DNA of 64,000 nt from Pterobdella sp. o SKG-2022 (GCA_964035795.1 OZ038323.1:5201561-5265560), one strand, 5' to 3'. Numbered from the stretch's first letter, positions 38,701-50,647 are shown. The notes: a model not told the origin generated them from the letters alone. Numbers and translations: made by a program.

Positions 38701-38851
38701 CATAGGAAAGATAGCGGGTAAAGGCAAAGTGGATTGGATGGATGCGAGAGGAGATGAAGTGATTTTATGGCAGTCCATACTAGACAGGCCTGACTCCTGG
38801 GTGGATGGCAGTCTGCAGTTAAGGTCTTCTATGGTTTCCAGGAAATCTTGA
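23736..38851 (+). CDS. synaptotagmin-like protein (SLP/Bitesize/granuphilin type), 16 exons
   Basis: A Rab27-effector type vesicle-docking protein. Exons: 23736-24172, 24463-24607, 25645-25712, 27064-27182, 28122-29633 (or on to 30052), 33504-33919, 34682-34732, 35300-35359, 36433-36557, 36968-37070, 37224-37314, 37410-37486, 37621-37755, 38060-38115, 38240-38454, 38706-38851; phases fit and give 1251 residues. The N-terminal Rab-binding domain has SHD1 (LTKEEKNAILGVL), a zinc finger (CSRC, CVNC, CVRC, CSLC) and SHD2 (RAGEWFYKGK). Then a long Ser/Thr/Asn linker with Asp/Glu runs, and the hallmark IYSGAGEVHYGK before C2A (YVKLYLLPDKSRKSKRKTK, LSVWHSGSFGKNDFLG) and C2B (VWNQTFVFPKV, FWDKETFNNSDFLGG). 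The second Asp of C2A loop 1 is Asn (SNPYVK) and loop 3 lacks two Asp, so calcium binding is unlikely. The start is the first ATG in frame with SHD1. It is longer than human SLPs (roughly 550-1100 residues for the linker-containing forms) because of the linker. Confidence 0.95.
28122..30055 (+). other. large SLP linker exon with alternative 3' end
   Basis: The exon starts at acceptor TCTCAG (28116-28121) and stays open to a TAA at 30053-30055. A strong in-frame donor, ATAA then GTGAGC, sits at 29634 with the phase needed by the exon at 33504. The sequence after that donor remains open for another 139 codons of very acidic, coding-like protein. Both outcomes are plausible: splicing at 29634 yields the full C2-containing protein; reading on yields a shorter protein of about 770 residues with the Rab-binding domain but no C2 domains. 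A weaker donor with the same phase lies at 29973. Confidence 0.6.
30286..30445 (+). mobile_element. tRNA-derived SINE in an SLP intron
   Basis: Same family as 7819-7990: GTATAGCTCA A box, AGACTAATTATCTAAAGTTA, GTTCGATCCCGCG B box, then CAAGCGCTTTGATC and AAAGAGCTTTATAAAT tail. The A-box region is diverged. It lies just after the large SLP exon. Confidence 0.88.
35778..35843 (-). repeat. tRNA-like head of the SINE family, minus strand
   Basis: The reverse complement reads CGGGCCGT-type flank then GCCCGTATAGCTAAGC, CCTTAGACTAAAGTTACC, GGGCTCGAT and GCGGGCC, i.e. the SINE head with a lost anticodon segment. The expected L2-like tail is absent on the minus-strand side. On the plus-strand side the sequence GGGCCGATGATTAG...TTCACAGT resembles the SINE linker, which suggests a rearranged or inverted copy. 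It lies in the SLP intron before the C2A exons. Confidence 0.6.
36703..36866. repeat. long inverted repeat (hairpin element) inside an SLP C2A intron
   Basis: Two arms of about 56 bases (36703-36758 and 36811-36866) are near-perfect reverse complements, starting AACTTTAAAAACATCAATTG and ending in the matching CAATTGATGTTTTTAAAGTT, around a centre of about 52 bases. This is the structure of a foldback or MITE element. I see no protein-coding capacity. Confidence 0.85.
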
Positions 38852-40435
38852 GCATCACTGCACTTGTTCTGTAATCCCTGTGTTGTTGTTTTTGAGTTCA
38901 AGAATGATTTTTATGATTTTTTTTTGTTTTTTTTTGGTATAGTTGATGTTTAAATAAATTTTTTATTATAATTGCATAAAATTTTGAGCTGATTTCAAAA
39001 AGTCAAAATGACGTAATATTAAAATGGAAAAAATTTTATTTATAAATATTATAAAAACCAATATTTAGTTTTTCAGTAGTATTTAAAAATTTATTAATAT
39101 ATTTTTATTATTATTATTTAAATATCAGGATTTTAATTTTTAAATATTTTTTTTGATTTCTATAATAACTTTCCTTTTGTTAGAGCTCAGTCGAACTTTT
39201 CAGTTTCCTTCTGTTTCGGATGTATAGAATTTTTTATGGTTTATGGTAATGATCTTCACACCCTTTTCTCACACTGTTGATTTGGAATACAGATGCATCG
39301 AGACTCAAATTTGCAGACATCTATTAGATAATAGGTTTATAACAAATCTAATAGATACGTTTTTCAAGTACTTTTATTTTCAAGTTGTTCATATTTATGT
39401 AAGATAGGTGGTCAGACTGCTTTGTCAAAAGAGCGTCCGTACTTTATCAATTTATCTAACAACAATTAAAATGATAACGTTTTTAGCATTTTTATACGTA
39501 ATGATAAAGTGAATTTTGAATTCAGTGAAACCTAATGGTCGATTTTAGAGAAATTAGTGTGATAAATTGTTTTATCAATAAAAAGTAATAAATAACGCCT
39601 CTTTTTTGTGTTTTCAATTCAGATATTAATACATTTAATTCATAAACTTGATTTGAGTAACCTAACACAAGCTGCATATTTACATTGGTTTTAAACATTT
39701 TGTATATATATAATACTCCTCGATTCGTATTTGATTTCATAATGATATTTCTTTGTATCAAGTTTTGAAAATTCAAATTATTTATTCTGATTTGTTTCCT
39801 TTTATCAAATGAACTTGCAATATTTCTGAATATTTAATATCAATCATGACACTTACAGAAACCTTAGTTTTTGTTGGAATTTTTTTGAATTCTATAAATC
39901 TCAAAAAATTTTATTTTACTTTTTAAGTGTTTGTTTAATAAATCAAAATTTATAGTTTTTCACATTTAACACAAAAATTAAAAAATTTTTATAATAATAT
40001 TAAACTATGCAAACTCTTTTGACACATCACTTAATTCTATGGCAACATAAAGAACTTTTGTAAAATTTGCATATGGTGGAGATTTGAAGCTTTAAAAAAT
40101 AGTTAAAAAACAAAATTTCTATAAAAAAAAGTGTTTTCAAGATATCATTGTTTTTTCATTTAACCGATGGATCGCCTGGAATTCATAAATTTTTGGGGAT
40201 TTTCTCCTGCAATTAATTTTCTACAAACCTTTCACTCGGATGGTTAATTCATAATTAAATTTATTTGTTATTTTCAAACTTGAGTACATTTTTTTGCAAA
40301 CCTTTTCACAAAAACTATATGGGTTGTTGAGGATCATAGTCTTCACATCACACTTATCATCATGAAAAATCACAGTTTACTCTTTACATTAGCAGTGTTA
40401 GAATCATGAATGAGTATAGATATTTTTTTTTTTGT
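38852..40435. other. intergenic AT-rich sequence between SLP and the LINE 3' end
   Basis: It follows the SLP stop and holds no exon that I can support. Candidate polyadenylation-like AATAAA motifs occur near 38955. Confidence 0.4.
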
Positions 40436-40725
40436 CAGAGTGTCTTTCTAACCTCTTACTCCCTCCTAAGCGCACCGGCCTACGTTCCTCTACTCGTTCT
40501 CAACTTTTCATTATCTCTCTCTCTCACTCCTATGCTATATCTGCTTCTTCTTTTTCTGGTCCACTTCTCTGAAACTCTCTTCCTCCTAATCTTAAATCTT
40601 CTTTCTATCCTATTTTTCTATAAAATTTAAAAACCTTTTTAAAGCAGTTTATAGCAGAGCGCCTTTGAACGACACGTAAAAGGCGTTTACAAATAACTAA
40701 TTATTATTATAATTATTATTATAAT
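40436..40725 (+). mobile_element. 3' end of an L2/CR1-like LINE
   Basis: A broken plus-strand frame around 40530-40660 reads SYAISASSFSGPLL, a stop (TGA where TGG is expected), NSLPPNLKSS and LKTFLKQFI. This matches the C-terminus of CR1/L2-group elements, where FAGPRLWNSLP, a spacer and FKKxLKTYLF are typical. It is followed by GAGCGCCTTTGAACG and AAAAGGCGTTTACAAAT and then an ATT-type repeat tail, the same stem-loop plan as the SINE tails in this window. The 5' part is missing. It lies just upstream of the first visible DNAAF3 exon. Confidence 0.75.
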
Positions 40726-40819
40726 TAGTCTAAACTACGTGACTCTACGTTAGACGTGGTGATGTCCAAGATATTTACATAAGATCTTTGTTTTTAATTA
40801 ATAATCACTAAACGCACAG

Positions 40820-43800
40820 ATGACGAGCTGAATATATTGTTGGTAGGGTCGGGAGATTGTAGGCACATCATCGAGACGTGGTCCAACCTTTCCAAACATC
40901 CCAAAAAAATTATCAATGTTAATATTCATTATTCTTTTTCACGTTTTTTTACCTTATCAGTTTTCAGAATTTTTTAATAAACGTAAGATAATTAGTTACA
41001 ATATTAATTTATTGGAAAAAAATTTAAAAGCGTATATAAAATTAAATGAACAAATCAAGTACGAAGCTTTTCTTTAACAAAGTAACGTTTTCAAGTATGT
41101 CAAAAAATTTCAACGTACTTGAAAATGTTACTTTGTTAACAAAAAGCTTCGTACTCAATAAAATTACTTGTGTTAAAATATTTTGCTATCTAAAATTATT
41201 TTTTAAATTTGTTTTATATAGAACAATATATGTAATGTTTGCCAAGTCCCATATGGTCTAGTGGTTAGGATCCCAGCCTTTCACGTTGGTGGCCCGGGTT
41301 CGATTCCCGGTATGGGAGACTTTTTTCAGAACTTTTTGGACAGTTTTTTATTTGAAAAAATTATATCTAATTATAAAGAAGCACTTTTTTCACCATTTTC
41401 AATTAATAAAAACAACAGTTTTCTCAAAAGCAAAACTTTGTTGAAACAGTTTTACGTGGTGGAGAAGTTGGTTGAATTATATGCCAGGGAAATGTTAATG
41501 TTGAAGTTGTTGTTGGAACCTCAACATTGTTGTGGCGTTCAAGGTTTTTCAACCATTTTGTTTAACATCTTTAGAAGTCTTGTAAATGCTAAAGTATATG
41601 ATTGACCTCTCAAAGTGTGTTTAAAATCTAACAAATGTATTTGTTTGATGAGTTTCTCATATAAGTTCTGGTGATGTATTCTATTTATTAACAGATTCTC
41701 AAATTTTTCAAAATATAAAAAATATTATAAAGGAAAATTTTTTAGTCAATAAATTAAAATTGTTCGGTTAAACGCAGATACAAATTAGTTTATATTGAAA
41801 CTTAAGCTTTTAAAAACAGAAAAAACTGAATTGTTTTTGGAGATACACGGTAACTTGTTAGTGAGGCAACACACCGTAGATTATATCCAAAGATCTTCAC
41901 AGCAACTTCTAGAGTCCGTATTCAATATTTTAAAAACATATTTAAGTTAGAGCTTTACTTCATAGAGACTTTTCAAACTTTTAGAATAATTATTTGAAGT
42001 TTTATATTCGTTTATTATCATATTTTTAAAATTCAAGTTTATTTTTAATAAAATTAAAAACTTTTTGAAAATAATTTTTTAAAATGCTTTTCTCAGAGCA
42101 GTATGTGATTTTGATTTCATGAAGGCTCTTATGCCCATATTTGACCTGAGCAACCTTAAAGTGAGTTGATATCATAATAAAACACTATGAATACCAAGGT
42201 GTGATGAAAAACTAATGATTTATTACATAATTTATGCTATCAAATTTTTGTTGTTTATAAAAATTCATGAACAGAAACACGCCAAAAATTGAGTAAGATT
42301 TTTTAATTGGGGCATTGTTACCGATAAACATTTGATTCTCAGCCGCTATATAAAACTTATCGACATTTCAATGACAGTACAAAGAGGTGGATAACCTTGA
42401 AAGCATCTTCAAGTATTGGAAGGGGGAAGAGAAAGGCGATAAAACCGACCTGGCCAAATGCTGGTTATTTTGTCTACGATTGGCTGTTTATTATTTGGCT
42501 TATGGGAATAAAAAACGATATCGTTTGCGTATGTGACTGAAAGGGACTGGAGACTTCGGGAAAACTTGGGTGTTCGCTACGATGCCATCCCTAACGTCTT
42601 TGACTGGCACTACCACATGAATCTCTGCGATAAAGGAGTTCGTATGGGGCTAAATGTGGGGATTCATGAGTGAATGAATGGTTTTACCTGTTGATCTTTT
42701 TAGGCGTGAAAATATCGTTCATGAATGTATAAAAAGTGCTTTGATTAAATTAAAAAATCTAATAACAAATAAATTCAAAATTCGTCTTTCTATAAATGTC
42801 TCAAAGTTACACTCAATCGAACACAGGCTGAAGTGGTGGGCAACCTCAAGTACATCAGGTGGAGAGGGACAGGCATTGCTTACGAGTTGAGGGATGGCAA
42901 CTACAATTGTAACAACAAAACTCTAGCCATTTATGCCAAGTTCAAAGACAAGGTTATCGCCAAAAATGCTCTTTTGATGCTTTCATGCTTAAACTTTCCC
43001 AAGATAACCAGTTATGCAGGCATAGCACATAAGCTTTCTATAACAACGTTATAGTTTTCTATAAGCTCAAAAAAATTATATTATATTTGAAAAGTACAAC
43101 CAAGTAAATCCACCCCAAAGAAAAAAGATGACATAGCATACAGAGGATATTGGGGTGATGTGATCTTGAGTCCTTATATATCTTTCGGGATCAAGTGCTC
43201 AAACCAGAAGTTCTTCAAGAAGCAGAATCATGTCATGGTTCATGTGAGTGGCCTTTGTTTGTTTTTAAGAGAGTTTTAATCTAATTATTTTCTTATCATC
43301 TCTTTTCTTTTTTATTTATTTAATTTATTTTTTGTTTATTTATGTTCATTAATGCCTGAAAATATTTTACACCTTTATTTTAAAGATGAGTAAGAATTCT
43401 CAAACTTCAGAATTAAACTTCAATCAAATTGTAGAGTATGTAACATTTAGTTCTATAAAATTGAACTATTCGGCATTATTTAAACCACCGCAGACCAGTG
43501 AAGACGTTGCTCAATACAACATCAACAAAATTACCCACCAAATAAACCATAAGGAAGCTTTCACAGAGGTTAACATGGAAAATGCTTCAGCACCTCAAAA
43601 AGTTAACCAAGAACAAAAAGCTGGAGAAGATAACAAAAATAAAAACCTAAATATCAAAGGTTTAGATGATATTTCAAACAACCTTGAAAAAATGTCTTTA
43701 GAAGAAGCAAACGGGCAAGATTTTGATAAAGAATGTGATTTTTCTATTAGTCAAGAATCTGGTGAGAAAATTATAATTTAATGCCCCTAGTTTTCATTTT

Positions 43801-44692
43801 ATACCCTAATTAGAGCTATTTTTTAGTTTCATGCTTACAGATTGATGTAATGATTTAAATTAAGTATTAGTTACGTGAATTCACGGAAAAGTAACAATAA
43901 AAATCAAAACGCTAAAAACATATTTATAGTGACATAAACACTTAAATGTTAGTCAGGGTGATTTTCTTACCCACAAACTGCCTCAGTCAATTGCATATCA
44001 AACAGAAGTTCCGCAATCTTTTCCATGTTGCCTACTTCAGCGTTATGTTCGTTTTGTTGATGATAATATTAAATGAATCAATATATTGTGTTGATGTGAA
44101 TGAATACTATGTTGAATTGAAGTAATTTTTCAATGAAGAGACTTTATAAAAACTCTTCGTTTTTTTAACCCGACACCATAACTCTGAATAGCTTCCATCA
44201 CCACTAACATTCCATCAGCTCTACATTCCTCTTTCTACTTCTACCATCACCACTACCACCATTACCACCACCATACTAGATCTTGGGCTGACATCACAGA
44301 CAATCTGCACACAATCATGAAAGACAACTCTAACCTTCTCATTGAGACTGACAAGTGATGCTTTGTCTTTTTTAAACTTAAGACCGAATATTTAAGATTT
44401 CAATATTTCTAAGTGTTCCAAAATAAAAATTTTTTTTTACTATTGTTTAACTATTTGAAAATTTATTCACTTCTTCATTGCTTCTGACCTTCGTCTCACT
44501 ACAAACTTTATAACACTAAAACGATTATAAAATCTAATTAACAACCCACTATCAAACATTGAAAATTTCAACCACTTGAACAATGGCAGGTTTTTGTTGG
44601 AAGTAAGTAATGAAGACAGAGCTCAACTCCATGAAGCCTTGGCCACCAAGCTCAACAGTGCTCATTGCCAAGTTGGCTTCATTCCATTGTGA
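40820..44692 (+). CDS. DNAAF3: dynein axonemal assembly factor 3 (DNAAF3), 5' end not found
   Basis: A cytoplasmic factor needed to preassemble axonemal dynein arms. Exons seen: 40820-40917, 41450-41543, 41820-41917, 42097-42160, 42378-42463, 42544-42655, 42827-42952, about 43105-43243, 43494-43761, 43953-44055, 44280-44354, 44590-44692. Diagnostic stretches: LNILLVGSGDCRHI at the N-terminus, ELFLEIHGNLLVR, KYWKGEEKG, LGVRYDAIPNVFDWHYHMNL, IRWRGTGIAYELRDG, YRGYWGDVILSPYISFGI, SEDVAQYNI, VIFLPTNC and NLLIETDK, ending GFIPL then stop. These follow the order of vertebrate DNAAF3. The first exon here starts in phase 1, so an upstream coding exon with the ATG is missing from my model. The junctions after exons 3 and 7 do not close cleanly. 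The presence of this gene implies motile cilia. Confidence 0.92.
41057..41155. repeat. hairpin MITE-like element in DNAAF3 intron 1
   Basis: Arms of about 44 bases, beginning AAGTACGAAGCTTTTC and ending GAAAAGCTTCGTACT-like, are close inverted repeats around a short A/T spacer. The flank AATAAAATTACTTGTGTT is shared, in reverse complement, with the solo arm at 3893-3950, so two members of one family are present in this window. It lies about 90 bases upstream of the tRNA-Glu gene. Confidence 0.85.
41247..41318 (+). tRNA. tRNA-Glu (UUC)
   Basis: A 72-base cloverleaf. The acceptor TCCCATA pairs with TATGGGA, the A box is TGGTCTAGTGG, the anticodon arm CCAGC-CTTTCAC-GTTGG carries anticodon TTC, and the T arm CCGGG-TTCGATT-CCCGG is perfect. 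A run of six T at 41321-41326 gives a polymerase III terminator. All stems pair, so it looks functional. It lies in an intron of DNAAF3 on the same strand. Confidence 0.96.
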
Positions 44693-47184
44693 TAACGATA
44701 AAAAATAATTATGTTTTTTTATTGTACAAAAAATAGCATTTGGAGAGAAACTTTTAGATAATATTTTAGAAATAAATAATTATTCATTATAGGCATAAAT
44801 AAACGGACCATAAAAAGATTTGATGGATTGATTTAGGAAAATGTTTGAATAATGACACTGGAGTTATGTGTGTTTGAATGGTTCGATGTTCCAATCAGCA
44901 TAAATATTATTGTTATTTCATCTTTCTCGTTGATATAAACGCAGGCACCGAAGATTGATAAAGACGATGAATATATCAACATCAAGTTTGAAAAAAAGAC
45001 TTTAGTTTGACTGTTTTATTTCACTTTTTATTGATGTTAGGCTTATTTTACTGTTATTTAATAACCTCCAATTGTTGAAGAAAACACGACGGGATTTGAA
45101 GCTGGTTGTTTTGAGTGCATAGTAGATCATGGTTTATCATTCAAAAAGTTATTTAGCTTAATTTTGAAGTTATAATTTTATTGGATAAAATTCATTTAAG
45201 TATTAAAGAGCAGATAGCAGATTAAATGTGAATTCAGTTATAATGGTGTTCAACAAGGGTCAGTTTTAGAAACATTTTTTTATCGAATTTCCAATAGATG
45301 ATGAAACGTTCAAAAATGTTTCTCCACAAAAATTATTTTAGCAAGTAATTAAAAGCCTAAAAAAACTCAATTTATTCATTATTTTGGCAAAAGTCATTCA
45401 TAACACAAGCATTTCAATTTCTATACGCTGAATTTATTAATTATAAAAAGCATAAACATACTAAATTCTCTATTACATATTTACGAATATATAAGTAAGT
45501 TACTCTTGAAACAAGTGTAGAGGTAAATAATGCTTAGGAAAAAAATGAAGAATATTCCGTTCCTTGCGCAGAAGAACCACTGGCTCTAAGCAAAAATTAA
45601 TTCATCAGATACTTTTGAAATGTGTTTGATAAAGAGAATTAAGAATATACTATAAGAAAAAGATAAAAATTCACCCTGACTAACAAAAGCTGTTTTACTG
45701 ACCGAAAACTGGGTGGTTTAATCAAGACGCCATCTATAGGTGATTGTCATCCAAAGCTGATGAGTGCTCTTCACGTCCTCTAGGTAGACTATTGTGCAAG
45801 TCCATTTGGCTAGCAAATCTATTGAAAACAACCCGTGATTTAAAATTGCCTTTTTTTACATTAAATACCATTCAAATCAAACTTTTTCCTTCTTTACTTT
45901 CATGTTATTTACAATATTGTATCTTTACTATTTTAGTTTTTTTGTATTTAAATTTTAAAATAAGCTTGTTTAATTTTTTAAAATTTAACTTTTGTTATTT
46001 TAAATAATAAAGTAATTTACTTTAACTTTGACTCAAAAAATAAATTAAGTTTTAAAATTATACTTGTGTTGCTATTAAGTGCGTGAGATAACATTATTGA
46101 AAACAACCTGACTGTTGAGATTGTCTCATAACAATCTCTATTTCCCATTCAATGTTTTTAACCTACGTTTTTCTGTACTAATATGTTGTCTTCACTCACT
46201 TTTACGCTGTGTTAAAAAAGTCGCTCATTATATTGTGGAATTTTTCAAATACTTTTTCGAAACATAATCTAAATTTGTTTAAGCTGAAAATCTTATAAAT
46301 TGAAAAACCAACTAGAAATTTAAGGTTTCAATTGATTTATTACGTCTGTAATTTAGTATTAGAATAAATCTTGGATGATTTTATTAAAGTCCATACATTT
46401 TAATAAAACACATGCGGTGAAAAATAAGAACTAAATGGTTTATGGATGGTTGTGAACAAGGCATCTTCTAAAAATAAATGCATTTACAAAGGTTGAACTG
46501 TGAATGTTCAATTGCTGAATAATCAGTTTCAAAATATGAAGCATTTAATTAACAACAGAACTGTAATGATAATACTTTTATATAAACATAAAAAAATAAA
46601 ATATTTTAAAACTTTTGTAATTTTGAAGTAACAAAAAGTCTCTTTTATAAGTTTAGTACTAATTTGGGGAAGATCATTAATGTTATCTTAAACAACTCTT
46701 GTGGGTGGTTTGATTATATGTCAAGTGCAAAGTTAATGAAAACGTTAAAAAACAAAAACTTGGAAACAAAATTTTATGAATCAGAGTATGTTGCTGTTTA
46801 AAAAGAGAGTAAAACAAACAAACTTGAAGAATTCACTTGAAAAGATCAGAGTCTAGAGTTTAGTTTCAAAGGTTCATCAATGGAATATGAACATTTAGTG
46901 AATTATCTTTCCTTCACAAACTATTTGATTGATACAATATTGATACGTATAAGGCATATAACTACTTTCAAATAAATTCTAATAATACTGTTTTACCTTT
47001 AAACCCACTTTCCTAGCAATACATGTTACACAACTTTTCACAATGTCGTAAAAGCTTTTAATTTTAAATATATGTTCATAACTTTGATAATCAAATTTGG
47101 CCTTACATTCTCAAGAAAATACTCTTCACATATACACCCCTCATCCTCATTTACCCTCATCCTCTTCATTCACCCTCATTCAAC
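44693..47184. other. intergenic AT-rich sequence between DNAAF3 and the PLAC-like gene
   Basis: The two genes converge here. A single exon-like piece (acceptor GCAG at 44941-44944, then 21 open codons to TGA at 45010) may be an alternative end of DNAAF3 but has no family match that I recognise. Nothing else is supported. Confidence 0.4.
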
Positions 47185-49460
47185 TTATGAAGCGTTTTCA
47201 GAACAGCTAGCGCAGCAAGTGTTTCTGAACTTCAGTTCAGCAATACAGTGGTGTCTGCCGAACTCTTTGACGTAACTTTCGCAAGAATGTGTGGTCTCAT
47301 GTCCGGACATTCGCCTACTTATCCTGGCGTAGTGATCTCCATATTCGCAGTCTGTATTTTATTATGTTATTATTTTTTTGTTTCTTTTTTTTATTATCGT
47401 TTTTCTGCTTAAAATTCTCATTATTGACGTTATAATCAAGCTTATTTATACATAAGATTGATTTTCATTAACGTATAAATCTTTTTTTTGATACATTTTT
47501 TAATAGTTCATACTATCATTTAATAACTGGTAAACATACAAGGGTCGTTTTTGCTGTAGCGACGACATGTCTGGCAACAAAGTTTTCTGTGAGAATGCAC
47601 AAAAAATCACTTTGAAATGGCTTTCAAAAATGTTAATTGGTTGGCAAGTATTTCAAAAATGAAGAATACTCAACATTATAATTTGAAAAAATTTTCATGA
47701 CTGAACAGTGAATATAAAGCAAATTAAATATTAAACAAGGCTTATTCATAATTACTCTTGAAATATATATACAAAATACTAAGCTTCATAAAGTCAATAA
47801 CAGATTAATTAATTATACCACCATGAAAATATTTTTTTTAACTATATCGAAAATAAAACCAGCTTCATGCATTCTTCATATTAAATATATATCTAATACT
47901 TCGTACAATTTAAAATTGCACGAGATACATTGGAAAGTTACCTGTTATGTTCCAAGTAACAGTAGTGAGGTTGGAGCACTGTCGAGCATGTTTGTAACTT
48001 GTCCTCACAGCCTGAAATATGTATTAAGTTAGGAGTTTCTATTTGTATAGTGCAGCTAGACTTAATGGAGTGTTGAAGACACTGCTTAGATTCAAGTAAA
48101 GACTAGTATGTTATAAAAACATTAAGTTTAATATTAACAAAATTATATTGAATTATAAACTAAATTAATGTTCGTAATAGTTTAATGTTTATATTGAATT
48201 CAACCTAGGGGGTTTCATGCTGACGTTTTTGTCTCATAAAGATTTTTTGCTCTTATTTTTTTCTCCATTATTTTCTATAATCTCGATAAACAGGAATTTG
48301 TATTAATACTTCATGAAATTTTAGTATAATGACTTTAATATAGAAAAGTTTTTCAAATATGTTATTTCAAATAGTCTCAAAACATTGACAGTCTACAGCA
48401 ATTGATTAAGGGAGTTTCAGAGTTTTCAAAACTCAGTCTAACACTGGTCTTAACTTTCCAATGTCCAGTTGCCTTCCTTGACTATATAAAATGACCATAT
48501 TATTTTCAAGTCTTTATGAAGACGCTAAATCTTAATATCAAATATTTTTTTTTTTGGAATTTTTAATGCATATTGTTTGCATTAAAAAATATATAATTCA
48601 TAGATGTTATTAGAAGACTAAAGTTTTTAATTTTATCGTTCGATCATCAAACTATATTAAATTATTTTTGAATTTCCGTTAAACTACTCTACAACTTAGA
48701 TTTTCTCATTTTTTTATTATTTGATGGTCTGTTGATATTTTCTAAAAAACTTCGTTAATAATTGTCAAAATTGTTCTGTGTAGTTTTTTTTGCAGACGTA
48801 TGCTAAAAAAAGCTCATAACTAAAAATAACTAAAAGATTTATTATCAAAGCTTTAAGCTTTTATGATAATTTCCACTTAAAAAATCAAAAGCAAAAACAT
48901 AATTTTTGTTATTTTGAACAGGGCACACAAAAATTATCAGTTCATAATTGAAATGTTTTTTATTTTTGTCGGCTGCAAGATTACATAGAAAATTCATAAC
49001 ATTGCATTGAATTTAACTTGCTAATTGAAATTGGCCAATTTAAATTGAGAAAAATTGTTTGATATATTTTCAAGTTGCAATTATAAAACACCTTTTTAAA
49101 GATACTAAAAATCTCTTCATATATAAAATACTTTGAAATGTCATAGTCACATTAAATAAAAATTCAAAACACATCAATTTTCAATATTTTCTATCATTGA
49201 CATAACCCATCTCCTTTCCACAATCTCTCTTAATCCAATAATGAATTATATTGTGAACTTATATTTCAATAAAGAATTCAACTAAGTTTTTTATTGCTTT
49301 ATAAAATTCACTTATTAAAAAGGATTCTAATAATTTCCTTGAAATCCATTTAAATTTTCTACAATAATATGCTGAATTAAAATAGTTTAAAATAATTTAA
49401 TTTACCCTCGACAGACGAAACAGCCAAAACGACAACGACTAACGCCAAAAAAAGTTTCAT
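47185..49460 (-). CDS. secreted cysteine-rich protein with two PLAC-like modules, four exons
   Basis: A small gene whose exons are too short to show as long open frames. Exons are 49406-49460, 47942-48011, 47540-47586 and 47185-47351; donors are GTAAAT, GTAACT and GTATGT, acceptors all end in CAG, and phases close to give 112 residues. Residues 1-18 form a signal peptide (MKLFLALVVVLAVSSVEG). Module 1 follows at once: C-x6-C-x8-C-x8-CC-x2-C, beginning CEDKLQTC and ending KLCCQTC, a very good match to the PLAC (protease and lacunin) domain found at the C-terminus of ADAMTS-like and papilin proteins. Module 2 has the same plan with a longer first loop: C-x21-C-x11-C-x9-CC-x2-C, ending FRNTCCASC. 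No protease or TSP1 domain is attached. Role unknown; probably extracellular. An intron cuts module 1 before the CC pair. Confidence 0.82.
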
Positions 49461-50647
49461 TTTGAAGCTAAAAATGCTAAATCCCTATCAAAATATCTCC
49501 TTATAGTTTTCTCAACTCAATCCACAGCGGTATTTAAAAATGTAACTTTCCAAGACTGTTAAAGAGCGATTTATAAACAATCTTGTGCGCACAAACAACG
49601 ACTAAAGATCAAATATATATCCATATACATACATACCTCATATATGGTATTACGTATACAAAAAAATTACGTAAGATGCATAAAATACAATTTGTATCAA
49701 ATAAAATTGAAATATTATAGAATAATCCACCATTCTAATAAAAAATCTATCTTCAAAACACTAAATCACAAGAGCAAGTAATGAACCTCAGTATAATGCC
49801 GTTATAATTTACCACATCAACAGCATTCATCCGCATTATTTCACATGGAAATACTTCTACAGAAGCTCAAAAATGTAGTTAATTTTTTACCTCCAGACGT
49901 TTAATAGATCACTCATTTTAAATCACTTTTTGCATAAATTTGTTCACTTTGTTAGCTTCAACGTATAATTGATAAAAATGTTTCAAACATGAATAAGGAT
50001 GATATAAATAAACAAGACATGAAGATCAAATTCTTCAAAACCTAATTACTCTCTATGAAAACTATTTATAAAAATAATCCTTTTATGATTTCACAAACGT
50101 TACATTGCAAAAATTTTCATTAAAAAATGTTAGTATTTTCTTTCTTTCAAAATATCGAGTGCTTAGATGTAGAATGATTTAACGTTAAAAACCAATAGTT
50201 AATTAAACATTCATAAAAATACTTATTCTGTTATTGCATGGTTCGTTTTTTCTTGAAGTTATAATGGTGAAGAAACTATTTTTTATTTATACCTCACAGC
50301 CGCTTATGTTTTGCTGGAAAATTGGTCAAATTTTTTTAACCTTTAAGCTATAACTATTAAAACATGAGATTTTTAACTTGTTTGCACCAACTGAGACAAC
50401 TAACCACGTAGTATTTGGCTCATGCTTCATTTATGATGAAATTCTATTTTGGTATAATTTTCAAAGATGTTAATTAAAACGCAACAGCTTAACAAGCTTA
50501 AGTACAGCAGTAATAATAATAAAAAACACAACAATAACAACATGAAAAACAACATCCTGAACAATAACACAATAAAAAAATATGTCGATTATTTGATCGC
50601 TTTTATCTGGGGTTTCGGTTGCGCATTTGATTGGTTCAACAGGGCGC

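Noticed and set aside
44945..45010. Extra terminal exon of DNAAF3
   Set aside because: Good acceptor and 21 open codons, but the upstream exon already ends at an apt stop (after GFIPL) and the phases do not clearly join.
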